A DNA stretch of 64,000 nt from Polyangiaceae bacterium. GTDB lineage: Bacteria; Myxococcota_A; Polyangia; Polyangiales; Polyangiaceae. Position numbers and translations under genes: made by a program. The number at the start of each line of letters is the position of its first letter. Position 1 is the stretch's first letter. The DNA lies in contig JAHBVY010000002.1 of the NCBI GenBank assembly GCA_019637265.1, forward strand, positions 558,001 through 622,000, read 5' to 3'. This document shows positions 25,626 through 34,246 of the stretch, piece by piece. The notes under the pieces are model-generated. The model ran no database searches, was not told the origin of the DNA, and worked only from the letters and a program-made list of their open reading frames with translations.

Positions 25626-27992
25626 TCACCCCACGCTGACAGCGCGCTTCTTCACCAAGTCCTCCGGCGCCACCAGCCAAGGCGGCTCGGGCACCGTATC
25701 CAGCTCGTAGAAGCCGCCGCAGAACACCGCGCGTGAGCACGGCTCGCACTCGGGCTTCCGCACGCGGCGCTCCGCGAGGTAAGCCGCGAGGTTCACGTCC
25801 TCGTTGTTCACGAAGATCATGTGCCGCGCGAGCTTCAAGAGGTCCCCCTCCAGGTGCTCCTCGTAGCCCTTCATGTAGCAAAACGGGAGGTTGATGATCT
25901 GCACCTTCAGGCGCCCGCGCCAACGGTCGATCACCCCGCGCGTCACCTCCGCGGCGTACTCGGTGTCCGGCGCGATCATGCGCGTGGCGCGGCCGAACGG
26001 CGTGAGGAACTGGATGTTGATCCAGCGGAGCCCCAAGTCCCACGTGAGCTGCGCCAGCTCCTCGAGCCTCACCGTGTTGCTCTTCGTCAGGGTGACGTTC
26101 ATGCCCAGCTCCACCCCCTCCGGAGCGAACTTCACGCAGTTGCGGATCCCCTGAGTGGTCTGCTCGAAGGCCTCCGCCACCCCCACCTGCTGCGCGTGAG
26201 AGCGCGCGTCCGGCCCGTGCACGGAGAACAAGAGCGTGGTCAGCCCCGAGCGCACGAGCTTCCGCGCGAACGGCTCATAGTAAGCCAGCCGCCCATTCGT
26301 CGTGACGTTGATGCGCTCGTAGCCGATCTGGCGCGCGTAACGCACGGTGCCGATCAAATCCGGGTGGAGCGTGGGCTCGCCGCCGTCGAAGTCCACCATC
26401 GTCACGCCGCGCGCGCGGTACTCCCGGAGGTGCTCACGCTGGCTCTCCGTGTGGCCGTGAAACTGCGTGCGCGTGCCCACCGCGCAAAAGGTGCAGTGGT
26501 TGTTGCAGGCGTAGGTCAGGTTCATGATGACCTTCTCCGGCCCGCTGGAGGCGTTGAGCCGCCGATCCACCGTCCACGCGAAGTCCGAGAGCACCTCACG
26601 CGCTACGCCGCGCGCCGCGCCTTCGTCAGGTGGAATGAGCACTGGGTAGAGCCGCAGCCTATCCCAGCGGTCCATCGCCAACGCCAGGCGCTGATTGATC
26701 GCCTCCGCGCTGTCCCCCGGCGCGCCGACGGGCAGCTCCACCTCGAGCGCCACCCCCGCGCGCTTCGCGGCCTCCGCCGCAGCCTCGAATTCTGATGACT
26801 CCCTGACGATGGGCGCCAAGCGAAGCGGCGCGAACGAAGCGCGAAACCCGATCCGGAGCGGAGCGCCAGTGCCCTGTCCCGCAACGTCGTTCCCGACTGG
26901 TTTTTTGGGGGTTTGGCAGTGCGCTCCAGCCACCTGCGCCAGTCCCCGGGAGGGGCCCTGTGCGCGCTCTGAAGCCAAGCCCCCCGAAGGGAACTGCGCG
27001 GCGGTGAGCGCCTCTGACGATACCCCGCCCGGCAGCTCGAACCACAGCTCACCCTGCTGCTCGCGCGTCAGCGACACCCACTCCTCACGCGCCTGCTCGA
27101 AGCGCCTGAGCCAAGCATCGAGCTCCGAGGCCGACCAGCACCGCGAGTCGTCCGTCACCCAGAGCCTGAGCGCGCCTTGGTAGCGCCGCGCGAGGTCAGC
27201 CAGGCTCACCCCAACCCCCCCTGCCCGAACTGGCAAGGTGAGCCCTGGGAACCCAACGATGCTTCCGCGCGGCACCGGACCGCGATCGAAGCCCGCGCCG
27301 TAGCGAAGCCCCGCGGACACCTCGGCCTCCTCCACCAAGAGCTGCGCCAACTGCGCAGACACGGCCTGATAGCGCGTGATATCGACGGCCTCCCACGCGG
27401 GCTCCGCGGTGTCAGCATCACTGACTTGCTCACCCTTGGTGGAGGTAGGCGCCGCGTCATCAGTGTCACTGACTTGCCCGGTGACTTGACCGGCCTCCGA
27501 GGAGGCGTACCAACGCCGCGCTTCCGCCCAACCCAACGCCACTCGCCGAGCCTCCGGGTAACACGCCTCGAGCGCTGTCCGCGACGCCTGCGCCTGAGCT
27601 GCCTCGAGGCCCCCAGCGCCCGTCACCAAGAGCCACGGCGCGGCCCCCCGCGCGACCAGGCCAGCCAACAGCTGCGCCACCTCCGGCCTGCGCTCCCCCG
27701 CGAGCGCCGCCGTCAGCACACCGTACGCCACACTGACGACCACCTGGCCGCTGGGCAGCTCCGCCAAGAGCTCCTCCGCCAAGCACCCCAGGCTGAGGCC
27801 CGCGGCGTCACGCGTGACCCGACTGCCGGGCTGCGCCAACGCGTGCCGCAGCAGCGTGAGCTCACCGCGCGCGCGGAGCCAACCGGCGAGCTCGAGCGCC
27901 TCCAGATCACCGAAACCGCCCCGACCCCCCACGCCCTGGAGCGCCGACCGCGCGGGCAGCGTCGTGGGGGCGATCAGGATCACGGAGCCCAT
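25626..27992 (-). CDS. Radical SAM protein with long N-terminal domain
   Basis: About 788 aa from ATG 27992 (a TTG at 28001 is possible). Residues 1-480 are an unassigned domain with a Thr/Asp/Ala insert and a segment QTPKKP encoded by an embedded G/T-motif copy. The radical SAM core starts near residue 490, with CNNHCTFC (CxxxCxxC for the SAM-binding 4Fe-4S cluster), then DFDGGEPTLHPDL (GGE) and INVTTNGR. A lone Cys (LPFC) and the C-terminal CEPCSRAVFCGGF would ligate an auxiliary cluster, as in the neighbouring paralogs. Divergent from 28220. Substrate unknown. Confidence 0.82.
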   Translation of the reverse strand: MGSVILIAPTTLPARSALQGVGGRGGFGDLEALELAGWLRARGELTLLRHALAQPGSRVTRDAAGLSLGCLAEELLAELPSGQVVVSVAYGVLTAALAGERRPEVAQLLAGLVARGAAPWLLVTGAGGLEAAQAQASRTALEACYPEARRVALGWAEARRWYASSEAGQVTGQVSDTDDAAPTSTKGEQVSDADTAEPAWEAVDITRYQAVSAQLAQLLVEEAEVSAGLRYGAGFDRGPVPRGSIVGFPGLTLPVRAGGVGVSLADLARRYQGALRLWVTDDSRCWSASELDAWLRRFEQAREEWVSLTREQQGELWFELPGGVSSEALTAAQFPSGGLASERAQGPSRGLAQVAGAHCQTPKKPVGNDVAGQGTGAPLRIGFRASFAPLRLAPIVRESSEFEAAAEAAKRAGVALEVELPVGAPGDSAEAINQRLALAMDRWDRLRLYPVLIPPDEGAARGVAREVLSDFAWTVDRRLNASSGPEKVIMNLTYACNNHCTFCAVGTRTQFHGHTESQREHLREYRARGVTMVDFDGGEPTLHPDLIGTVRYARQIGYERINVTTNGRLAYYEPFARKLVRSGLTTLLFSVHGPDARSHAQQVGVAEAFEQTTQGIRNCVKFAPEGVELGMNVTLTKSNTVRLEELAQLTWDLGLRWINIQFLTPFGRATRMIAPDTEYAAEVTRGVIDRWRGRLKVQIINLPFCYMKGYEEHLEGDLLKLARHMIFVNNEDVNLAAYLAERRVRKPECEPCSRAVFCGGFYELDTVPEPPWLVAPEDLVKKRAVSVG
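26899..26922 (+). repeat. G/T-rich dispersed motif inside a coding region
   Basis: GG, six T, then GGGGGTTTGGCAGTGC. The best-conserved copy apart from 13033, yet it lies in frame within the radical SAM gene at 25626-27992. Confidence 0.65.
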
Positions 27993-28080
27993 GAGCCGCA
28001 ACTATCCCCCAAAAAGCCGCGTGATGCGAGCGCTCAATAGCCTTCACGAAGCGCGCTCGAGCCTTCACGAAGCGGCATCC

Positions 28081-28160
28081 TTCGCCTACCGCTTCGCGGC
28101 CTTCGCCTACCGCTTCGCGGCCTTCGCCTACCGCTTCGCGCCTTTGCCTACCGCTTCACG
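28081..28160. repeat. 21-bp tandem repeat between divergent radical SAM genes
   Basis: Four copies of TTCGCCTACCGCTTCGCGGC(C) begin at 28081, 28102, 28123 and 28144 (the last diverged). Just upstream (28038-28074) is a second duplicated unit, AGCCTTCACGAAGCG. In the plus-strand frame beginning at ATG 28024 the repeats read FAYRFAA and SLHEA. Confidence 0.75.
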
Positions 28161-28219
28161 CACCGCCTCCCAGCTGGGCCTCCCTGAACGGATCGCCGCT
28201 CGCGTGATACGCTTGGCGG

Positions 28220-29338
28220 GTGAGCCTCGCCGATGCCCAGGGCCGTGCCGCCGCCCCCCAGAGCGCAGCGCCGCTCGCGCCGTGCGCGCGGGAGGACGCA
28301 GGGGCCGAGATGACCCGGGGTGGCGAGCTCGAGGAGCGGATTGAGCAGCGCATCGCCACGCGCGACGAGCGAGTGCACATCCTCACCGGCGCCATCTGCA
28401 ACAACAACTGCGTCTTCTGCATGGAGGAGGACCGCGACGGGCGCTACGAGACGAACAGTAAAACTGACGATGCCCTGGTGCGCTTCATCCTGGAGCAGAA
28501 GCAGGGCGCGGAGGAGGTCTGCTTCACCTCCGGGGAGCCCACCACCAACCCGCGGCTCCCCCACTGGGTGAAGTGGGCGAAGGAGGCGGGGGTGCGCCGC
28601 GTCAGCGTGATGACCAACGGGCGCGCGCTGTCTTACGAGAAGTACGCGCGGGCGCTGATCGCCGCGGGGATGAACCGCTTCTACATCAGCATCCACGGGC
28701 ACACGAAGCGCCTGCACGAGGGCCTCACGCGCACGCCGGAGAGCTTCGAGCAGACGCTGGCGGGGCTGGACGTGGTGGCCAAGTACGCGCGCTATGGCGT
28801 GGAGCTCCACACCAGCACCGTGCTCACGCGGCGCAACCTACCATTCCTTGCGGAAATTTATGAGTTCTTGCGCGCGCACGGGGTAGACCAAGTGGTGTTC
28901 AACGTGATGCAGGCGAACGGCCGCGCGGACACCTACTTCGAGCATATTTTCCCGACGTACACCGAGACGGCGGGGCACATGGCGCGCTTCCTCGAGGCGG
29001 CTTCGCTGCGCGAGGAGCGCGTCCAGGCTTTCCTGGTGGATATCCCGCTGTGCACCACCACGACACTGCCCGATTTCAACCGCGGCTACGTGGAGTCCTA
29101 CGTGCACTTCGAGCCAGCGGTGAACGGAGAGGGGCTCATCCCAGCGGAGACGCTGCTGCGCCGCAAAACGGAGCTCGATGGACGCGAGCTGGTGGCCATC
29201 GCGCGCTCGGATTTGGATGGCGCGGAGCGCTCGAAGCGCGAGGAGTGCAAGCAGTGTCGCTATGACGCGCAGTGCGAGGGGGTGTGGAACAACTACCTGC
29301 GCCGGCACGGCTGGGACGAGTTCATCCCGGTGAGCTAG
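28220..29338 (+). CDS. Radical SAM protein
   Basis: 372 aa from GTG 28220. ATG 28310 is an alternative closer to the core. The SAM-cluster motif is CNNNCVFC near residue 60, followed by CFTSGEPTTNP (the GGE-equivalent SGEP), VSVMTNGR and FYISIHGHTKRLHEGLTR. The auxiliary-cluster set is IPLC...CKQCRYDAQCEG. The C-terminus is HGWDEFIPVS. It closely resembles the fragment at 2-640. Followed after 9 bp by a third radical SAM gene, so likely one operon. Confidence 0.85.
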   Translation: MSLADAQGRAAAPQSAAPLAPCAREDAGAEMTRGGELEERIEQRIATRDERVHILTGAICNNNCVFCMEEDRDGRYETNSKTDDALVRFILEQKQGAEEVCFTSGEPTTNPRLPHWVKWAKEAGVRRVSVMTNGRALSYEKYARALIAAGMNRFYISIHGHTKRLHEGLTRTPESFEQTLAGLDVVAKYARYGVELHTSTVLTRRNLPFLAEIYEFLRAHGVDQVVFNVMQANGRADTYFEHIFPTYTETAGHMARFLEAASLREERVQAFLVDIPLCTTTTLPDFNRGYVESYVHFEPAVNGEGLIPAETLLRRKTELDGRELVAIARSDLDGAERSKREECKQCRYDAQCEGVWNNYLRRHGWDEFIPVS

Positions 29339-29347
29339 CGGAGACTC

Positions 29348-30268
29348 GTGGCGACGGCGCGGCTCAAGTGGCTCGAGATCAGCGCGGATTACCGCTGCAA
29401 CAATCGCTGCCTCGGCTGCTTCAGCCTGGGGGACTCCGCCGCGAGCATGACGGGGGAAGAGCAGCTCCGCGCGCTCCTGAGCGCCAGGCAGCGAGGGGCG
29501 GACAGCCTGTGGCTCGGCGGGGGTGAGCCCACCTTACGATCTGATCTATTGGGGGTCGTGCGCGCCGCGCGGCGCCTTCAGTACCGCCGCATCCTGCTCC
29601 AGACGAACGGCATGCGCCTCGCCTACCCCGCCTTCGCGCGGCAGCTGTTCGAAGCGGGGGTGAACACGGTGAGCTTCTCCATCAAGGGCGCCAGCGCCGC
29701 GACCCACGACGCGCTCGCTCAGACGCCCGGCTGCCACGAGCTGATGCTCCGCGCCTTCGAGGCCTGCCGCGAGCACGGGGTGCGCATCGAGGCAGATTTG
29801 CTCATTTACCGGCGCAACACCGCGGAGCTGCCCGCCATGGTGAAGCGCTACGCAGAGCTTGGCGCCGAGCACTTCAAGGTGTGGCTGTTCACGGCGGCGG
29901 CGAGCGGCCAAGGGGGAGAAGCGCTCCGCCACGAGGTGCCCCAAATCCGCGAGGTGATGCCGCAGATCATGGCCGCGATGGACCTCGGCTTGGGCCCACG
30001 GGAGGGCTTCATCACCTCGCTCCACACGCCGCCCTGCACCATCCCCGAAGGCTACGAGGGCTGCCGTTTCCACGCGGCATCGCTCGGCCTCTTGGTAGCG
30101 AACCCCGGGGGTCACCAGTTCATGCTGGAGGACTCCGCCATCGAGGGCGGCGTCTACCTAGAGCGCTGCGAGCGCTGCGCCCTGCGGAGCCGCTGCGGAG
30201 GGATCCGCGCGGAGTACCTGACGCTGTTCGGCGACGAGGAGTTTCAGCCTATTTTGGCGGACGCGTAA
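29348..30268 (+). CDS. Radical SAM protein
   Basis: 306 aa from GTG 29348. The SAM-cluster motif CNNRCLGC is near residue 17. LWLGGGEPTLRSDL holds the GGE motif, ILLQTNGMRL follows, and SFSIKGASAATHDAL is the substrate strand. The C-terminal part has HTPPCTIPEGYEGC and CERCALRSRCGG, the same auxiliary Cys arrangement as its neighbours. It is 9 bp downstream of the previous radical SAM gene. No precursor peptide, methyltransferase or transporter that would name a pathway lies immediately downstream. Confidence 0.85.
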   Translation: MATARLKWLEISADYRCNNRCLGCFSLGDSAASMTGEEQLRALLSARQRGADSLWLGGGEPTLRSDLLGVVRAARRLQYRRILLQTNGMRLAYPAFARQLFEAGVNTVSFSIKGASAATHDALAQTPGCHELMLRAFEACREHGVRIEADLLIYRRNTAELPAMVKRYAELGAEHFKVWLFTAAASGQGGEALRHEVPQIREVMPQIMAAMDLGLGPREGFITSLHTPPCTIPEGYEGCRFHAASLGLLVANPGGHQFMLEDSAIEGGVYLERCERCALRSRCGGIRAEYLTLFGDEEFQPILADA

Positions 30269-30305
30269 AACGCGAAGGGGCAGGCACACGGCGCCTGCAC
30301 AGTGC

Positions 30306-30330
30306 GGTGCCGTCTAACCCCCAAAACCCC
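30306..30330 (-). repeat. G/T-rich dispersed motif copy
   Basis: GGTGCCGTCTAACCCCCAAA then ACCCC. C-rich strand, between convergent genes. It shows the GGTGCCGTC extension also seen at 8622 and 33352. Confidence 0.6.
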
Positions 30331-31208
30331 TACGGCAAGATGCGGTCGGGGTTACCCAGGAACTCGAAGTGCATGGTGTCTTCGAGCTTGTCGCGGCCTA
30401 GCCAGTAGAAGCCGTATTTCTCGAAGGAGTCGATCCAGCAGCGGGTGAGGGCGGTGCGCTCGTAGACGGAGGCGCTCTTCTTTTTGCAGAGCGGGTGGTT
30501 CGGCCAAGGGTCCACGCAGCCGCAGCAGGGGTTACGGCCGCTGTCGATGTCGATGGCGATGCCGAACAGGTGGTTCGAGATTTCACCGCCGCGGTAGGTG
30601 TTGCCCACGCGGAGGCCGCCGATGCCGTTGGCTTTGTACTTGTCCTTCTCGTGCTTCGAGCACTGCTGCTTGATGCGGTTCTCCACGCAGATGAGCGCGG
30701 GCTCCACCCGCTCGTGGATCTGGATGGGGAGCCCCATGAAGCGCGCGCTCACGACTTGCTCGCCGACGGTGCCGGCGCTGTAAGCGTCCAGGTTGAAGCC
30801 GGGCAGGATGCCATACTTTTCCGCGCGGTATTTCACGGCGCGCTGGTGCGCCGCCGGCTGCAGCTGGCCGTTCTTCAGGAAGTTGCCGCGGACGAGGAAG
30901 GACTGCGGCGCTTGGAAGCGGCAGCCGCGGTACTTCTTGGCGTTCTTCCAGTCCTTCAAGCGCTTCTGGTACTTGGCGCGCTCGGCTTCGAACTTCTTGC
31001 GCTTCTCCGGATCCACCTTGCGCCGTGGCTGCGGCTTGGGCGCCTCCTTGGGCGCGCTCTTGTCCTCGGCCTCGTCGTGGTGATGATCGGCGCTGGCCTC
31101 CTGGGCAGGCGGATCGGCCGACTCGTTCGCCGCGCGCGCGATGGCCACTGTGCTCGCGAGGGCGAGGGCGGTGACCGCGATGACGGAGAGGGGGCTCGGC
31201 AGCTTCAT
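30330..31208 (-). CDS. M15-family D,D/L,D-carboxypeptidase-like protein
   Basis: The ATG at 31208 starts a signal peptide (VIAVTALALASTVAIARAA), giving 292 aa exported to the periplasm. A charged Lys/Glu/His region follows (30-100). The C-terminal domain has NHLFGIAIDIDSGRNP (HxxGxAxD zinc motif of VanY/M15 peptidases) and the terminal MHFEF (HxE...zinc ligand). It probably trims peptidoglycan peptides. The cysteine pair CCGC next to the active site is unusual. Confidence 0.82.
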   Translation of the reverse strand: MKLPSPLSVIAVTALALASTVAIARAANESADPPAQEASADHHHDEAEDKSAPKEAPKPQPRRKVDPEKRKKFEAERAKYQKRLKDWKNAKKYRGCRFQAPQSFLVRGNFLKNGQLQPAAHQRAVKYRAEKYGILPGFNLDAYSAGTVGEQVVSARFMGLPIQIHERVEPALICVENRIKQQCSKHEKDKYKANGIGGLRVGNTYRGGEISNHLFGIAIDIDSGRNPCCGCVDPWPNHPLCKKKSASVYERTALTRCWIDSFEKYGFYWLGRDKLEDTMHFEFLGNPDRILP

Positions 31209-31372
31209 GACGGCGTCAGCCCACCGGCTTAGCTCATGCGACCGCGGCTTGCCGCATTTGTTGGCCAAGTGGGGGATCCTCGCGGATGGTCGTGGCACCG
31301 TCGCCCGGCGCGGGTCACGATCCTTCGTGGTTTACGCCGCGCGCCGTGAGCTGCGCGGCCCTGAGACGCAAC

Positions 31373-31804
31373 GTGGAAAACACGAGTTATTTCGAGCAGT
31401 TAGGCGGCGAGGCCGGGCTCCGCGCGGTGATCGACCGCTTCATCGACCGCGTGTTCGACGACGTGATGATCGGCTTCTTCTTCGCGCGCGCGAGCCGCGC
31501 TCGGGTGAAGGAGAAGGAGTATGAGCTGGCCGCGCGACACCTCGGCGCAGACATCCCTTACACCGGGCGCCCGCTGGATGAGGCGCATGGCCGTCACCCG
31601 ATCATGGGCGGGCAGTTCATGCGGCGCCTCAAGATCCTCGAGGAGGTGCTGATCGAGGCCGGCGCGCCGGAGGCGGTGCGGCGACACTGGCTGGCGCACG
31701 ATGAGAGTCAGCGCCACCTGGTGACGCGCGACGCTGGCGGGCGTTGCGATCCGAATGTGGCCGCGGCGCGCGCGCGGGCAGCGCGCGAGGGGAAGCTATC
31801 GTGA
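31373..31804 (+). CDS. Truncated haemoglobin-like protein
   Basis: 143 aa from GTG 31373. YFEQLGGEAGLRAVIDRFIDRVFDD is the typical start of bacterial 2/2 globins. The proximal His is probably the one in GRHPIMGGQFM, followed by the G/H helices (WLAHDESQRHLV). Oxygen or NO handling is the usual role. An upstream ATG at 31286 is open but adds no globin sequence. The stop overlaps the next GTG start by 4 bp. Confidence 0.82.
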   Translation: MENTSYFEQLGGEAGLRAVIDRFIDRVFDDVMIGFFFARASRARVKEKEYELAARHLGADIPYTGRPLDEAHGRHPIMGGQFMRRLKILEEVLIEAGAPEAVRRHWLAHDESQRHLVTRDAGGRCDPNVAAARARAAREGKLS

Positions 31805-32694
31805 GATATACTGACTTAAACCACCGCTCCACCTGGAGCCGGCTGTCGCGACTGCCGCTCTCGCTGCTCTTGATCACGCCCGTGGCCTGCGCGACCGCGG
31901 GGAGCGCTTGGATGGAAGAGCCGCTCATCCCTGGGGATGGCGACCTGAGCGGCGCGCCGCCCGAGCCTCATCAGAGCACTCCTTCGCCGCCGCCGCGCGG
32001 CGTCAGCGCGCGCACCTTGGGCGCGCCCGAGCAGCGTCAACCGGGGGACCCGGTGGATGTGTCCAAGCTCGAAGGGCGCGTGCTCGGCACCTTCCGCAAC
32101 ACCTACTACGACTTCCCCAGTGAGGCTGACTACAAGGGGGACGCGGTGGCGCTGAAGGACGCTCAGTGTCGCACCATCGCGAACGTGCCCAAGGAGTTTC
32201 ACGATCGGGTGTGCGTGCAAGGCAGCGGCACCCTGCTCAGCGGCCAAACCGTGAGCTTCAATCGCCGCGACTGTGAGTGTGCCTCCGTGTGCCCGCGCAC
32301 GAACCAGAAGATCTGCTTCGACGCGCTGAGCTCCCAAGAATTTCCGTGGGGAAGAGGCGCGACCGGCGGCCCCATCAGCCCGCTGCTCACCATCGCCGCG
32401 GACACCTCCGTGCTGCCGTTCGGTACCAGCGTTTATGTGCCAGAGTACGAGGGCATGCCCGTCGACGAACAAGGCACGCGCCACGACGGCTGCTTCTTGG
32501 TGCAAGATCGCGGCTCCCAAGTGAAGGGCAAGCACATCGACGTGTTCACCGGGCAAGAGGCGGTGACGCGCGAGTGGAACTCGCTTGTGCCAAGCAACCA
32601 AGGCGTGACGGTGGTGCTCGACAGCCCCAAGTGCCAGCGAGCCGCGGTGCCAGTGCTGCCCGCACCCGAGCGCCGCGATCGGCGCGGTGACTGA
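31801..32694 (+). CDS. Lipoprotein with 3D (MltA-like) domain
   Basis: GTG at 31801 overlaps the globin stop (GTGA). The signal LSLLLITPVACATAG carries a lipobox. The C-terminal ~90 residues contain IAADTSVLPFGTSVYVPEYEG and HDGCFLVQDRGSQVKGKHIDVFTG, the 3D domain of MltA-type lytic transglycosylases with its Asp residues. The MltA barrel domain is not evident, so this is a 3D-only cell-wall protein. A Pro-rich linker (~40-70) follows the lipid anchor. Confidence 0.82.
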   Translation: MRYTDLNHRSTWSRLSRLPLSLLLITPVACATAGSAWMEEPLIPGDGDLSGAPPEPHQSTPSPPPRGVSARTLGAPEQRQPGDPVDVSKLEGRVLGTFRNTYYDFPSEADYKGDAVALKDAQCRTIANVPKEFHDRVCVQGSGTLLSGQTVSFNRRDCECASVCPRTNQKICFDALSSQEFPWGRGATGGPISPLLTIAADTSVLPFGTSVYVPEYEGMPVDEQGTRHDGCFLVQDRGSQVKGKHIDVFTGQEAVTREWNSLVPSNQGVTVVLDSPKCQRAAVPVLPAPERRDRRGD

Positions 32695-32699
32695 ACTGC

Positions 32700-33218
32700 C
32701 TAGGAAGGCGCGCTCGCGAGGAGCTCCATGGTGATGCCTCGCGCGCCCAAGGCGCGCTCCAGCGCCATGAGCTGTGATTGCGACAGGTGCTGGCCCGTGA
32801 CTCGAAACCCTCGGCCATCGGTGTTACGCACTTGAATGACGCCCACGGTGAAATAGGATGATCTGCCGTCGCTGCTGCGACGTGACTCGCGCCAGTGGCG
32901 CACGGTAGCCAGCCGCGCGATGGGGATCGACGTCAACACCACGTAGGGGCCGAAGAGCCGCGTCCTCTTGGTGTAGTACATGCCCTCGGTGGTGAGCAGC
33001 AGCCTCCAACCGTAGCCCAGGAACAGCGCGACGAGGAGGGCGGCTGCGGCGCTGACGACCACGGCGACGACCGTGCCCTCGGTCGACCCGTACGCAAAGA
33101 ACCAAAGCGCAGCGACAAGAGCCACTGAGACACCGACGACGATGAATCGCACCCGGCGGTCGTCCACTGTGGCGGCCACTTCGCCGCACACCTGCTCGGG
33201 CTCAGTGTCCAACATCAT
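32700..33218 (-). CDS. Two-helix membrane protein, function unknown
   Basis: 172 aa from ATG 33218. Two transmembrane segments (FIVVGVSVALVAALWFFAYG and VVAVVVSAAAALLVALFLGY) are followed by a cytoplasmic domain beginning LLTTEGMYYTKRTRLFGPYVV, with a DGRSSYFTVGVIQVRN strand, resembling PH-like folds (bPH2-type). The longer frame to 33701 is not coding because it lies outside this gene's start. The start lies 54 bp from the left island repeat. Confidence 0.7.
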   Translation of the reverse strand: MMLDTEPEQVCGEVAATVDDRRVRFIVVGVSVALVAALWFFAYGSTEGTVVAVVVSAAAALLVALFLGYGWRLLLTTEGMYYTKRTRLFGPYVVLTSIPIARLATVRHWRESRRSSDGRSSYFTVGVIQVRNTDGRGFRVTGQHLSQSQLMALERALGARGITMELLASAPS

Positions 33219-33271
33219 GCGCGATTTATCCACCCCTCGAGAGCGCGTCAAAGCGCGGGCCCGCGCGGCAG

Positions 33272-33305
33272 CCGCCAGCGACTGCCGCTCAGCGCAAGGA
33301 TACCC
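33272..33305 (+). repeat. Left 34-bp direct repeat of the defence island (candidate attL)
   Basis: Ends in CTCAGCGCAAGGATACCC and matches 53989-54022 at 33 of 34 positions in the same orientation. It sits between the membrane-protein start and drmC. The two copies bracket the whole defence gene block. No third copy noticed in the window. Confidence 0.7.
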
Positions 33306-33351
33306 ATAGCGCGGAGCGACTGGGGTGCGCCACGACCGCGCCGCAGAGGTA

Positions 33352-33383
33352 GATTGTTTTCTTGGGAGGGGTTGGACGGCACC
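33352..33383 (+). repeat. G/T-rich dispersed motif copy (inside left island edge)
   Basis: GATTGTTTTCTTGGGAGGGG then TTGGACGGCACC. The longest form, matching 4412-4439 at its start and the reverse of 30306-30330 at its end. Confidence 0.6.
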
Positions 33384-33481
33384 ACGGTGTGAAGCGCTGG
33401 GTGTTCGCGCCTTTGCGCTGGCTAGGAGCGCCCGCCGTGAGCGCACCGCCTCGTAGAGCCGGTGTGACGGCGACCAAGGGC

Positions 33482-34246
33482 TCAGACGTGCTGGAGGACC
33501 CTCACCTCGATCAGCGCGCGCAGGTGGTCGCTCAGGCTCTTCGGCACCGGGCCGCCATGGATGAGGACGCCGGCCTCCATGTTCTTCTCGAGGGCGTGGC
33601 CGGTGAGGTTCGCGCTGGTGATGAACGCGCGCGTGCCGTCCACCACCGCCACCTTCGCGTGGACCTTGCCGTCGATGAAGGGCTCGGGCTTGTCCTTCCA
33701 AGTGAAGAGCTCGGCTGAAGGGACGTGGGACCGCACGATGGCAGCCGGATCGTAGTTCAGGCTGCCACCGTGACTCATGGATGCCTCGAGCAGGATCCGC
33801 AGGAGCACACCGCGATTCGCAGCCTCATTGAGGGCCGTGACGACGCTCGACACATCATAGGCAACGAAACTGACTAAAAAGATGTCCCTCATCGCGCTGG
33901 CGATGAGATCGAGCAGCACCTGCTCGGTGCGTCGTGTGGGGACGAAGCGCGTGGTCGGACCGGTCCACACTAGCTCGACGCTCAGCTCACGTTCCACACG
34001 AAGCCGGGCTTCCGCCGCACCGAGGAGCATGCCCGCGACCTCATCACCGCTGACCTGCACCTGTCCCCAGGCTATGACGACGCGCGTGACGGCCGCGCGT
34101 GCGGCAGGCGTATCAGCCAGAGTATTCGCGTTCGGAGCAGCGCTGGGGCTCGTGAGTCCACGCAGCGCCGACGCGACGACACGCACTCTCGCTGGGGAGA
34201 CGAGCGCTACCAGGTCGACGACCGCATCGAGGAGCGTCTGCATCAA
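33482..34246 (-). CDS. drmC: DISARM phospholipase D-fold protein DrmC
   Basis: 254 aa. A single PLD HKD-type motif is visible (VHAKVAVVDGTRAFITSANLTGHALEKNME), preceded by a helical N-terminal half. Its position as the last of the drmA-drmB-drmC unit matches DISARM, where DrmC is the PLD component. It shares a 4-bp overlap with drmB (ATG 34246, drmB stop at 34243). Confidence 0.88.
   Translation of the reverse strand: MMQTLLDAVVDLVALVSPARVRVVASALRGLTSPSAAPNANTLADTPAARAAVTRVVIAWGQVQVSGDEVAGMLLGAAEARLRVERELSVELVWTGPTTRFVPTRRTEQVLLDLIASAMRDIFLVSFVAYDVSSVVTALNEAANRGVLLRILLEASMSHGGSLNYDPAAIVRSHVPSAELFTWKDKPEPFIDGKVHAKVAVVDGTRAFITSANLTGHALEKNMEAGVLIHGGPVPKSLSDHLRALIEVRVLQHV

Noticed and set aside
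28039-28160. CRISPR array
   Set aside because: The 21-bp units are contiguous with no variable spacers, and no cas genes are nearby.
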